A stretch of DNA of 64,000 nucleotides from Firmicutes bacterium FC7 (GTDB taxonomy: Bacteria > Bacillota > Clostridia > Tissierellales > Tissierellaceae), in the NCBI GenBank assembly GCA_022760735.1, contig JAKELU010000001.1, forward strand, positions 261,607-325,606, written 5' to 3'. Position 1 is the first letter of the stretch. Every line of letters starts with the position of its first letter. Shown piece by piece: positions 46,991-54,472 of this stretch. The notes beneath the pieces are model-generated. The model was not told the DNA's origin. It did no database searches and saw only the letters and a list, made by a program, of their open reading frames with translations. Both the position numbers and the translations under genes were made by a program.

Positions 46991-48658
46991 TTAAATTGAT
47001 TTTAATGCTTCCATAAATTTATCTGCAATTATAGGGTCAAAATGTGTACCCTTACATCTTTCTATTTCTTCAAAGGCTTCTTCAAATGTCTTAGTTTTCT
47101 GATATGGCCTTAAATTTGTCATAGCATCAAAGGAATCAACTACAGTTAATATACGTGCTAGGTAGTTTATTTCTTCGCCCTTAAGCCCATTTGGATAACC
47201 AGAACCATCATATTTCTCATGATGTTGTAGAACAATAGGAACTACCTTCTCAAAGCCTTTTATTTGACTTAAGATGTCAGCACTATCCTGAGGATGCTTT
47301 TTTAATTCTTCCCATTGATCTTGAGTAAGTCTAGTACTTGTTATAAGGGTTTCCTTTGAAGTATTGATTTTTCCTAAGTCATGAAGATAAGCTGCATATA
47401 ACAATATCTTTTTGTCTTCAGAGGATAACTTAAGATGATCAGCCATTATGATACAATAATTAAATACCCTTTCCACATGCTTATAAGTATATATGTCTCT
47501 TGAATTTATTACTGTAATTAGAGTTTCTAAAGGCTTTATATCTTCTAATAAATTTGTATTAGGACTATCTATTTCAATTACCTTATCAAATATTGATGAA
47601 TATACTTCTACCTTATTTCTACGTAAAAACTTAGCTCTATACAATGCCATATCTGCTCTTTCAATTAGCTCTTTATAGTTTCTCATTTGGCTACAATATG
47701 AAGAAACACCAATGGAGACACTTACTTTTTCATTATTTAGACTTTCTTTACCCAAATAATCATAATTATAGACTGCCTTCCTTAGCCTATCAGCAATATT
47801 ACAAGCTTGCTTCTTGTTAGTTCCTTTTAAGATGATGCAAAACTCATCTCCACCATAACGACATAGTATATCATTGTCCCTAAGATTTTTTCTTAAAATA
47901 TTAGTTATATTTTTTAACAATTCGTCTCCCTTAGAATGACCATAAACATCATTATACTTTTTAAAATAGTCAAGATCTATCATTAACAAAGAAAGTGGAT
48001 CATTAGTTTTTCTACTTTCTTCAAACAAATTTTCAATAGTATCATAAAAATATCTATGATTAAATGCTCCTGTTAAGCCATCTATATTTGCGTAATTAAT
48101 CAAATTTTTTATATGCAACTGTTCGAGCTTCACATAGTATCCTATAGTCCAAGCTACAAGAAAAAACATAGCAAAAAGTGCTAAGTCACTTTGGAATTGT
48201 ATATTAATATTCGCATTGTTTCCAAGCAATATATCCATGGTGGATATAACCCCTGTTGCTACACCAGCAATGATTAGTCCCGTTGTCATGCCGTATTCTA
48301 TGGTGTATGAAATAATAATAAATAGGAACATATATTTATTGTTGCTTTCATTTGCACCACTAACATATATAGATATAATAAAGACCAGTATAAAAATAAC
48401 AATCTCTAGAACTTGGTAAACCTTATTTTCTTCATTTCTATTAAAGATAAACATAAGAAAAAACATTAGCATGGTAAAGATTATTAGTATTACACCAATA
48501 TAATAAATGCTATAAATATTACTTATATTATACTTTTGATAGAAGTATTCCAATATTGGCATAGCACTAAAGAAAAGTGCAAGAATCTTTAAAGTAAAAA
48601 ATACTGTTCTAATTTGTCCTCTTCTTTCATTATTTAAGCTTGGGATGCTTTTCAGCAA
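46991..48658 (-). CDS. Membrane GGDEF and HD-GYP protein (c-di-GMP synthesis and hydrolysis)
   Basis: 555 residues. Six hydrophobic helices fill ~1-185, followed by a GGDEF domain (~190-355; DGLTGAFNHRYF, RYGGDEFCII) with an intact inhibitory I-site, RDND, five residues before GGDEF, and an HD-GYP domain (~365-555; YLHDLGKIN, HHEKYDGSGYP). Both catalytic motifs are complete, so it may make and break c-di-GMP. The TTG start follows AGGTGAT. It is downstream of agrD in the same direction, separated by a hairpin. The membrane part has no named sensor family that I recognise. Confidence 0.9.
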   Translation of the reverse strand: MLKSIPSLNNERRGQIRTVFFTLKILALFFSAMPILEYFYQKYNISNIYSIYYIGVILIIFTMLMFFLMFIFNRNEENKVYQVLEIVIFILVFIISIYVSGANESNNKYMFLFIIISYTIEYGMTTGLIIAGVATGVISTMDILLGNNANINIQFQSDLALFAMFFLVAWTIGYYVKLEQLHIKNLINYANIDGLTGAFNHRYFYDTIENLFEESRKTNDPLSLLMIDLDYFKKYNDVYGHSKGDELLKNITNILRKNLRDNDILCRYGGDEFCIILKGTNKKQACNIADRLRKAVYNYDYLGKESLNNEKVSVSIGVSSYCSQMRNYKELIERADMALYRAKFLRRNKVEVYSSIFDKVIEIDSPNTNLLEDIKPLETLITVINSRDIYTYKHVERVFNYCIIMADHLKLSSEDKKILLYAAYLHDLGKINTSKETLITSTRLTQDQWEELKKHPQDSADILSQIKGFEKVVPIVLQHHEKYDGSGYPNGLKGEEINYLARILTVVDSFDAMTNLRPYQKTKTFEEAFEEIERCKGTHFDPIIADKFMEALKSI

Positions 48659-48691
48659 ATCTAATCACCTACTTTCTCTGTGTGAATGCTG

Positions 48692-48720
48692 AAAAGACTT
48701 GTTAAGTAAACAAGTCTTTT
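48692..48720 (-). terminator. Hairpin between agrD and the GGDEF/HD-GYP gene
   Basis: Perfect ten-base arms AAAAGACTTG and CAAGTCTTTT with a nine-base loop; the far arm ends in TTTT on the minus strand. It is a likely attenuator or processing site that uncouples peptide expression from the c-di-GMP gene. Confidence 0.7.
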
Positions 48721-48728
48721 CTGCTTAA

Positions 48729-48857
48729 CTACTTATCTCTTAGACATTCTGGCTCTTCAGGCTGATAAGCGAAGTATATGCAAGCTGATGTTGCTATAGT
48801 TGCTGCAAATGCAGTAGCTATGGCTGCGATAAGAGTAAATAAGTTCTTTTTCTTCAT
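48729..48857 (-). CDS. agrD: AgrD-like cyclic autoinducer peptide precursor
   Basis: 42 codons. A positively charged amphipathic leader (MKKKNLFTLIAAIATAFA) precedes the core ATSACIYFA, then the acidic tail YQPEEPECLRDK. Clostridial AgrD peptides have this layout (T-S-A-C-x4, then x-QPEEP), so the signal is predicted to be a five-residue thiolactone, CIYFA, from Cys26 to Ala30. GGAAGGGGG lies upstream of the ATG. It lies 93 bases downstream of agrB, in the same direction. Tail Cys38 is unusual for the family. Confidence 0.88.
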   Translation of the reverse strand: MKKKNLFTLIAAIATAFAATIATSACIYFAYQPEEPECLRDK

Positions 48858-48887
48858 TATGTATATCCCCCTTCCAAAGCATATATT

Positions 48888-48908
48888 TATGTAAAGTTAC
48901 TTTACATA
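48888..48908. promoter_or_regulatory. 21-base perfect palindrome upstream of agrD
   Basis: TATGTAAAGT and ACTTTACATA flank one base, 30 bases before the agrD start. It could be an operator overlapping an internal promoter (TTGTAT and TAAATA with a 16-base spacer are visible on the minus strand), or an mRNA hairpin between agrB and agrD. Confidence 0.6.
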
Positions 48909-48950
48909 CAAAAGTATAAAAAAGTAAAAGTATTACATAAAATATATCAG

Positions 48951-49604
48951 TTATCTCTTTCCCAAAATCAAATTTACCTTAGTATCAAGCTTGTCCAAAA
49001 GCAAAGTACCTGTTTTGGTCAAGGTAAACACTTGCCAAATTATTGCTAGGATAATGCTAACTCCAATGCTATAAAATCCTTCATAATAACTTGCCAACTT
49101 AATTGAAGCTATTGTCAATAAGAAAAATAACGTTAGCTTAAAAAAACTTTCTCTTCTTAATCTCTTAATTTTTTCCAGCTTAACAATTGGCTTATTTGGA
49201 TTATCTACTGGTACCCGAAAATAAAAAACCATAAAGCTCATAGCATATACAAATATAGTAATCGTCAAGTTAGCATAAAAATTAAGATGATAATTGAATA
49301 AATAGCGGGCTGAAGCTCCTAACAATGAAATAGACATGATGCTAATTATATTGCAAGCATTCATCGTACTTGCATGAGCTCCACCAGTGGACTTTCTTAT
49401 AAAACCAACGCTAAAGAATACTATTAAAGCCTCATATAAAAAATCAAATATATGTCCAAAAATTGATATAACGATAAAAAGAGTTATGACCTGCAAAATT
49501 CCTATTAATCCATAAGCAATAACAGCATTTTGATCCTTATCAAGTTCTAGTTGCAGTGAGATTTTATCAGCTATTCTATGAGCCAATCTTTCTATAATTA
49601 TCAC
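48951..49604 (-). CDS. agrB: AgrB-like membrane peptidase for autoinducer processing
   Basis: 217 residues with about six helices. The catalytic pair falls exactly at His77 (RKSTGGAHAST) and Cys84 (MNACNII), the numbering of Staphylococcus AgrB. It cleaves the AgrD tail and forms the thiolactone at the membrane. A GTG start overlaps the preceding membrane-protein gene by 29 bases. The substrate gene agrD lies directly downstream. Confidence 0.94.
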   Translation of the reverse strand: MIIIERLAHRIADKISLQLELDKDQNAVIAYGLIGILQVITLFIVISIFGHIFDFLYEALIVFFSVGFIRKSTGGAHASTMNACNIISIMSISLLGASARYLFNYHLNFYANLTITIFVYAMSFMVFYFRVPVDNPNKPIVKLEKIKRLRRESFFKLTLFFLLTIASIKLASYYEGFYSIGVSIILAIIWQVFTLTKTGTLLLDKLDTKVNLILGKR

Positions 49605-50061
49605 CCTTTCTTTTTAATACATAATAAAATGAAGTGATTATTATAGCAAATAATGTGTTTGCTAATACTCCAATATAGTATTTTTGCATAGGGTCTTTTA
49701 CTATAATTTCAAATTGCTCTGGTCCTATTATCTTTACTACAATAGCTGTAACAATCATCTCACAAAATAAAATTAAAACGAAACATATCGATGTTGAGCG
49801 TATTGTTTTATAGGCTGGCATCTTTAAAAATAATACACATATTAAATATATAGATATCATATTTAATATTGTTTGCACACCAACAGCAATAGGAAGGATT
49901 TTCATAAAATATATTAATATCGTTACAAAGATACTTGTTAGTAAATACTCTTTAAATATTAACCTTTTCCTATTAAAGGTATAAATCCCTAAAACTATTG
50001 CAAAACTCTGCAAAACAAAACCTAATATATTTTTCATTAGAAATAACTGTAAATTATTCAT
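49576..50061 (-). CDS. AgrC-like membrane protein without a kinase domain
   Basis: 161 residues, almost all hydrophobic with about five to six helices. It resembles the N-terminal sensor half of AgrC-type receptors (NNLQLFLMKNILGFVLQSFA; YLLTSIFVTILIYF), but ends with a short basic tail (YVLKRKGDNYRKIGS) where the dimerisation and kinase domains should begin. The frame is clean and its end overlaps agrB, so it looks like a real gene, not a frameshifted receptor. It may be a receptor or accessory factor for the peptide; the similarity is judged by eye. Confidence 0.65.
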   Translation of the reverse strand: MNNLQLFLMKNILGFVLQSFAIVLGIYTFNRKRLIFKEYLLTSIFVTILIYFMKILPIAVGVQTILNMISIYLICVLFLKMPAYKTIRSTSICFVLILFCEMIVTAIVVKIIGPEQFEIIVKDPMQKYYIGVLANTLFAIIITSFYYVLKRKGDNYRKIGS

Positions 50062-50084
50062 TTAATTTACTCTCCTCCTGATGT

Positions 50085-50633
50085 TCATAGTATGATTTTT
50101 GCTTTATTTACTACTTTGATTACGCTATATACAATGATAAATACAAATGAATGAATAAGAACATCACCGATGCTTAAAACACTATAGCCAACATCGATAA
50201 AGTCTGTAAGAAATTTATATTTTGTTGCTTCATTTCCTACTATATGTATCTTGTCTACAGTATTTATAGCTATCTCATTAAAGTATCCAGTTTTTTTAGA
50301 TAGAGATGCAAATACAGGCATCTTTCCTCCATTTTGGCTCATTACAAAATTATTCAACATAGAACCAATTAGAGTTAACAAAGAACCATATAATCCAGGC
50401 TTGTACAATTTGTGAACTAATATTGGTACTATAAGAGTATATAGGTAAAGCGTTTTAAATATAGAAGCGTACCTTATATAACTATAATTACCTATAAAGA
50501 CATTGACCTGTAATATGATATAAGCAATTTCTGCAATTGCTAAAGGATATAAGGAATACTCTTTTAAAATTGGTCTTATTCTATATCCTTTTATTTTTGC
50601 ATATAAAGCTGCAAGCAATATACTCATGCCCAT
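50085..50633 (-). CDS. DUF5317 family membrane protein
   Basis: 182 residues with about five hydrophobic segments. The N-S/G-G-K-M-P-V type motif (SQNGGKMPVFASLS near residue 108) is characteristic of DUF5317. The family is found near clostridial agr or regulatory genes, with no known function that I can cite. First gene of the agr operon, preceded by GAGG and a promoter with a palindrome. Confidence 0.75.
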   Translation of the reverse strand: MGMSILLAALYAKIKGYRIRPILKEYSLYPLAIAEIAYIILQVNVFIGNYSYIRYASIFKTLYLYTLIVPILVHKLYKPGLYGSLLTLIGSMLNNFVMSQNGGKMPVFASLSKKTGYFNEIAINTVDKIHIVGNEATKYKFLTDFIDVGYSVLSIGDVLIHSFVFIIVYSVIKVVNKAKIIL

Positions 50634-50681
50634 TTGCTCTTCTACCTCGCTAAAATATTAACTTTATCTACATATATGTAC

Positions 50682-50711
50682 ATTTTACCATAGATGGTAC
50701 ATATTAATCAA
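50682..50711 (-). promoter_or_regulatory. Promoter and operator of the agr operon
   Basis: TTGATT and TAAAAT with an 18-base spacer and an extended TGG before the -10. Inside the spacer lies ACCAT-CT-ATGGT, and a wider inverted repeat (TATGTAC ... GTACATA, 50675-50703) encloses it, suggesting a dimeric regulator. The rest of the 305-base gap (50712-50938) should hold the rnfC promoter; TACAAT near 50897 is the best -10 candidate. Confidence 0.6.
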
Positions 50712-50938
50712 TTATCCATGTATTTCACATTCAATAAATATTCCTTATCCTATATTTAGCAAAATAGGCTACCATCCCCAATTTCTCAAAGTTTAAGACA
50801 TAAATTTTTCTACTACGTTTTTAACATTTAAAAATCTGGGTAACTAATTAATAATATAACAATATTCGACATATTTTTTATATCTATACTTTATGTTACA
50901 ATTAAGCTATAAAAATATTTAAATGAAAGGTGAAATTA

Positions 50939-52261
50939 ATGCTATCAAATAATCTTACATTTAAGGGCGGGGTACATACACCTGGCTATAAAGGATTAAC
51001 TAACAGAAAGCCAATAATAAAAGCCAACGCCCCTAAAGTAGTATATATCCCTCTACTTCAACACATTGGTTCTCCGTGCGAAGCTATCGTTAAAGTCGGA
51101 GATCATGTCAAAGTAGGGCAAAAAATTGGGGAATCCAAGGCTTTTGTATCAGCACCTGTCCATTCCAGCGTGTCCGGAGTTGTTAAGGATATAAGTATGC
51201 AATATACTCCTTCAGGAATAAAAGCCAACTTTGTAATAATTGAATCAGATGGCCTAAATGAACTTCACGAATCTATAAAACCAAAGGGTAGCTTAGAGGA
51301 CCTTTCTCCAAAAGAGATAGTTGACATCATTAGAGAATCAGGTATTACTGGTATGGGTGGAGCAGGCTTCCCAACTCACGTAAAACTTTCACCTCCACCT
51401 GAGAAAAAAATAGATACCTTTATCCTTAATGGAGCAGAATGCGAACCTTTTTTAACTCCAGACCATAGAACCATGATTGAAATGTTTGAAAAGATAATTT
51501 TTGGTGCCAAAGCGATAATGAAGGCATTAAAGGTAGAAACAGGTATCATTGCAATAGAAAAGAATAAAATGGATACCATTGAAGCTTTTAAATCAGTTTT
51601 AAAGGATTCTGATAATATTAAAATAATTACTTTAAAAACAAAATATCCTCAAGGTGATGAAAAAAGAATTATTAATGCTGTAACTGGTAGAGAAGTACCT
51701 TCTGGTGGTTTACCAATGGACGTTGGCTGCGTTGTAAATAACGTTAGTACTGCAAAGGCAGTTGCAGATGCCATATTAGAAGGAAAGCCTCTATATGAAA
51801 GAATAGTAACTGTAACAGGTCATATAGTCAAAGAACCTAAGGTGCTACTAGTTAAAATTGGTACTCCAATACAAGAGCTAATTGACCAATGTGGTGGATT
51901 TACCGAAGCTCCAGGAAAGATTATAATGGGTGGCCCTATGATGGGAATGAGTCAATTTAGTACCAAAGTTCCAGTAATTAAAGGTACCGGTGGAATATTA
52001 GTCTTATCGAAGGCCGAATCGAAAGCACCAAAGGTAGAACCATGTATTAAGTGCGGAAAATGCTTAGAAGTATGTCCTGTATATTTACAACCATTATATA
52101 TATCCGAATATGCACTTAAAGATAATTTTGAAGCAGCGGAGAAATACAAGGCCATGGATTGTATCGAATGTGGTGCATGTTCATATATTTGTCCATCAAA
52201 AAGACCATTAGCAGAGTCTATAAAGCTTGCTAAGCAAGAGATAAGAGCTAAGAAAAAATAA
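50939..52261 (+). CDS. rnfC: Electron transport complex subunit RnfC, orphan copy
   Basis: 440 residues. Flavin/NADH module: LTFKGGVHTPGYK, HIGSPCEAIVKVGDHVKVGQ, GITGMGGAGFPTHVKL, NGAECEPFLTPDHR. SLBB-like region near 260-340, then two 4Fe-4S motifs, CIKCGKCLEVCP and CIECGACSYICP. RnfC is the peripheral NADH-oxidising subunit of the Na+/H+-pumping Rnf complex. Start set at the second in-frame start (ATG) because AAAGGTGA lies upstream of it. A terminator follows at once, so rnfDGEAB are not linked; it may instead serve a PrdC-like electron-transfer role. Confidence 0.9.
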   Translation: MLSNNLTFKGGVHTPGYKGLTNRKPIIKANAPKVVYIPLLQHIGSPCEAIVKVGDHVKVGQKIGESKAFVSAPVHSSVSGVVKDISMQYTPSGIKANFVIIESDGLNELHESIKPKGSLEDLSPKEIVDIIRESGITGMGGAGFPTHVKLSPPPEKKIDTFILNGAECEPFLTPDHRTMIEMFEKIIFGAKAIMKALKVETGIIAIEKNKMDTIEAFKSVLKDSDNIKIITLKTKYPQGDEKRIINAVTGREVPSGGLPMDVGCVVNNVSTAKAVADAILEGKPLYERIVTVTGHIVKEPKVLLVKIGTPIQELIDQCGGFTEAPGKIIMGGPMMGMSQFSTKVPVIKGTGGILVLSKAESKAPKVEPCIKCGKCLEVCPVYLQPLYISEYALKDNFEAAEKYKAMDCIECGACSYICPSKRPLAESIKLAKQEIRAKKK

Positions 52262-52266
52262 TTTAT

Positions 52267-52304
52267 ATAATCATCCTGTGAAATATGCAGGATGATTATT
52301 TTTT
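52267..52304 (+). terminator. Intrinsic terminator of rnfC
   Basis: Perfect twelve-base arms ATAATCATCCTG and CAGGATGATTAT, nine-base loop, then six Ts. Confidence 0.95.
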
Positions 52305-52455
52305 ACTTCAAATTTTATAAAAACTTTATAATGCCTTTCAACTTAATCCATTCCTCTCTATAATAATGTTCTATTCTAAAATTTTAAGACTAAAAGTATT
52401 TTTAATGGTCAAAATAAGTCATGAGTAAAAATAATTTAAGGAGGCTTAATTTGAC

Positions 52456-52581
52456 ATGAAGAACTTTACAAATGTAAAAGAAGAAAAAAATACTTCTTCA
52501 GATCTTGATCCAAGAAAGGTAGTACTAAAACTTGATCTAACTAATAACTTTGCAACTGACTACTATACTACATTTAGGTAA
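52456..52581 (+). CDS. Possible 41-residue small protein
   Basis: ATG-initiated ORF with AAGGAGG upstream (11-base spacing, slightly long), encoding a charged, soluble peptide without cysteine: an acidic/basic first half (KNFTNVKEEKNTSSDLDPRK) then KVVLKLDLTNNFATDYYTTFR. TATAAT-like sequence occurs upstream and a palindrome follows the stop, so it has the parts of a separate gene. I do not recognise the family. A chance ORF cannot be excluded. Confidence 0.5.
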   Translation: MKNFTNVKEEKNTSSDLDPRKVVLKLDLTNNFATDYYTTFR

Positions 52582-52587
52582 AAAATT

Positions 52588-52606
52588 TAGGGGAAATTTT
52601 CCCCTA
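52588..52606. terminator. Short palindrome between the small ORF and the glycosylase gene
   Basis: TAGGGGAAA and TTTCCCCTA pair with one extra T, with A/T-rich flanks. It overlaps the glycosylase stop region and can serve both converging genes. Confidence 0.6.
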
Positions 52607-53431
52607 TATTAATCCTATATCAACCTTTTGACAATCAGGACAGTAGAAGCATTTACGAAAAGAAAGCTCAATCTTAACAATAGTACCTCCACATCTTCTA
52701 CACTCCTTACCTTCTCTATCATAAACAAGAAGATGACTATTGTAGCCACCAGTTAGCTGATCTCCTAGGTACAAAGGTTCTTCCATATATCCCCCAAGAG
52801 ATATGGCATTTCTTAAAACAGTTTGTATCGAATTATAAAGAGAAAACAGCCTATCCTTTCCTAGAGAATTTACTGTAATAGTGGGCTTAATCTTTGCTTC
52901 GAAGCAAATCTCATCTGAATAACAGTTACCTATACCAGAGATAATCTTTTGGTCTATAAGAGTAGTTTTTAATTTTCCCCTTCTAGATTGAAATATATCT
53001 TGAAAATTTTCAAAAGTAAAGCTAGGGTCCAGTGGCTCAGGTCCTAAATCAGACAGTTTCGTCACTAAGTCATTTTCATCAAGCATATGCAAATATCCTA
53101 ATCGCAGGCCTATGAAATATAGCTTTATGTCCTGAAATGATAGGATGACTTGTTTAGTTCGATTAGGGCTATCATTATCATTTCCTATATACATCCATCC
53201 ACCCAACATTAAATGTAAAAGAAGGTTTTTGCCAGAACTTAATCTAAAAATTAAATGCTTAGCTCGACGATCTATTTTTACAATCTGCTTACCCCTTAAC
53301 TCTTGAATAAAATCTGTGCTTGAAGTATTAATTGATTTTTCTCTGTTAACTTCTATATCTATAATTGTCTTCCCAATAATTTTATTGGTAAGTAACTTTT
53401 TATAGTTTTCCATTTCAGGAAGCTCAGGCAT
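52604..53431 (-). CDS. Fpg/Nei family DNA glycosylase
   Basis: 275-residue base-excision-repair enzyme. The N-terminal PELPEME supplies the catalytic proline and glutamate, with Lys in RAKHLIF, the helix-two-turn-helix ISGIGNCYSDEICFEAKI and a C-terminal zinc finger CRRCGG...CFYCPDCQ. It probably removes oxidised purines (MutM-like), but PELPEME and GNCYSDE are off the usual MutM wording (PELPEVE, GNIYADE), so a divergent paralogue is possible. AAAGGAGAA precedes the ATG. Confidence 0.88.
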   Translation of the reverse strand: MPELPEMENYKKLLTNKIIGKTIIDIEVNREKSINTSSTDFIQELRGKQIVKIDRRAKHLIFRLSSGKNLLLHLMLGGWMYIGNDNDSPNRTKQVILSFQDIKLYFIGLRLGYLHMLDENDLVTKLSDLGPEPLDPSFTFENFQDIFQSRRGKLKTTLIDQKIISGIGNCYSDEICFEAKIKPTITVNSLGKDRLFSLYNSIQTVLRNAISLGGYMEEPLYLGDQLTGGYNSHLLVYDREGKECRRCGGTIVKIELSFRKCFYCPDCQKVDIGLI

Positions 53432-53450
53432 AGTATTTTCTCCTTTGTCT

Positions 53451-53473
53451 TTATACTAATAGTATTAGTATAA
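53451..53473. promoter_or_regulatory. Perfect 23-base palindrome upstream of the Fpg-family gene
   Basis: TTATACTAAT and ATTAGTATAA flank three bases, starting 20 bases before the start codon and containing a TATACT -10 candidate. It is a strong candidate operator, though no regulator gene is adjacent. Confidence 0.6.
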
Positions 53474-53526
53474 GCAAATGTAGATAAGTTATTAAGCATA
53501 GCATCCATTACAAATTTTTTATATTT

Positions 53527-53545
53527 AGTTCCTTTTTTGGTGCCA
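53527..53545. repeat. 19-base dispersed repeat, copy 1
   Basis: Minus-strand TGGCACCAAAAAAGGAACT, identical to the copy at 56857-56875. Confidence 0.75.
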
Positions 53546-53809
53546 TAGTATTGCAAACGTAGCATTATTCACAGGATATTTTCTAACATTTTTCTTCATC
53601 TTTGTTTAAATTTGTTAAATTTAATCAAAAGCAAAAACAAAAGCTGCCGCACCAATTTATTTAGTGCAACAACCTTGTTTTAATTTTATAACAATATATT
53701 ATCTTTTGACTCTATAGTCATAGAAAGTAGCAATGATAATTTAAATTCAAATTAATATTTTAAAAGTATAAAGTTATCAAGTTTACTTGAATCAATAGTA
53801 AATATATAA
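53546..53809. other. Intergenic region downstream of the PIN-domain gene
   Basis: Strongly A+T-rich, no supported ORF. It contains a weak GCAC/GTGC stem near 53650-53672 but no good terminator for the Xre/ImmA/PIN operon. Confidence 0.5.
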
Positions 53810-54472
53810 TTATATTGTCATTAAAAAAACTTTTAATTCTCTCATCTTATTATTAAAATTAATATCTTTATCAGTACAAAAATCACTAATCCAGTTTTTA
53901 TCTCTTTTAGTACCAAATTTATTGCTAAACCTTTTAACAGTAATGCACATCCTATTTTTAAAGTTCATTGGATGTTCTGCCATACTCTTTGAAGTAACTT
54001 CTTCAAACTCCCTAAATAAATCTTTTGGAGACATATCCGTTTCTAAATACTTCAAAAATAATAGCTCATAAAATGTAAAAGGCATTACATCTTCAATTAA
54101 TCCTTTTACTAAAGTTTCATGAGGTCCATATTCTTTTGTATCATCAGACAAAAAGGTAACTATCCCCATAGCCTTTGCTAATGCTACAGCGTATAATTCT
54201 CCAGTATCAAATAAATAATTATATTCTTCTTTATATCTATCAAAAAGTCCTTTGACACCCATTTGAACTAAATTAGAATTAGATATTATATTTATATTTC
54301 CAGCTTCAATATCTGTTAAAAGCTGCTCATAAACTTGGTATGATTTTCTCCTAAGCTCATTTTCAAGTAAATATTCATGCATATAAAGCTTGTCGCAAAA
54401 TGAAAATAATAAATCCCTTTTTCCACTTTTGTATAAATGTATTACAATATCCGTATCTAATGATGCATCCAT
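53810..54472 (-). CDS. PIN-domain-like protein, putative toxin or nuclease of the Xre/ImmA module
   Basis: 220 residues. SLDTDIVIHLYK at the start, acidic residues in LLENELRRKSY, DTGELYAVALAKAMGI and FLSDDTKEYG are spaced like the metal-binding acids of PIN ribonucleases. The C-terminal ~90 residues are basic and unassigned. Its ATG overlaps the ImmA/IrrE stop (TAATG). Context and fold suggest the effector of a toxin-antitoxin or stress-response module; the PIN call is by eye. Confidence 0.65.
   Translation of the reverse strand: MDASLDTDIVIHLYKSGKRDLLFSFCDKLYMHEYLLENELRRKSYQVYEQLLTDIEAGNINIISNSNLVQMGVKGLFDRYKEEYNYLFDTGELYAVALAKAMGIVTFLSDDTKEYGPHETLVKGLIEDVMPFTFYELLFLKYLETDMSPKDLFREFEEVTSKSMAEHPMNFKNRMCITVKRFSNKFGTKRDKNWISDFCTDKDINFNNKMRELKVFLMTI

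Noticed and set aside
49576..50061. Frameshifted remnant of a full AgrC kinase
   Set aside because: No kinase-domain motif is found in any frame downstream; agrB begins immediately and overlaps the gene end.
53359..53565. 68-codon minus-strand frame upstream of and overlapping the Fpg-family gene
   Set aside because: It spans the palindrome and the 19-base repeat, runs in a different frame into the glycosylase gene and lacks a ribosome site.
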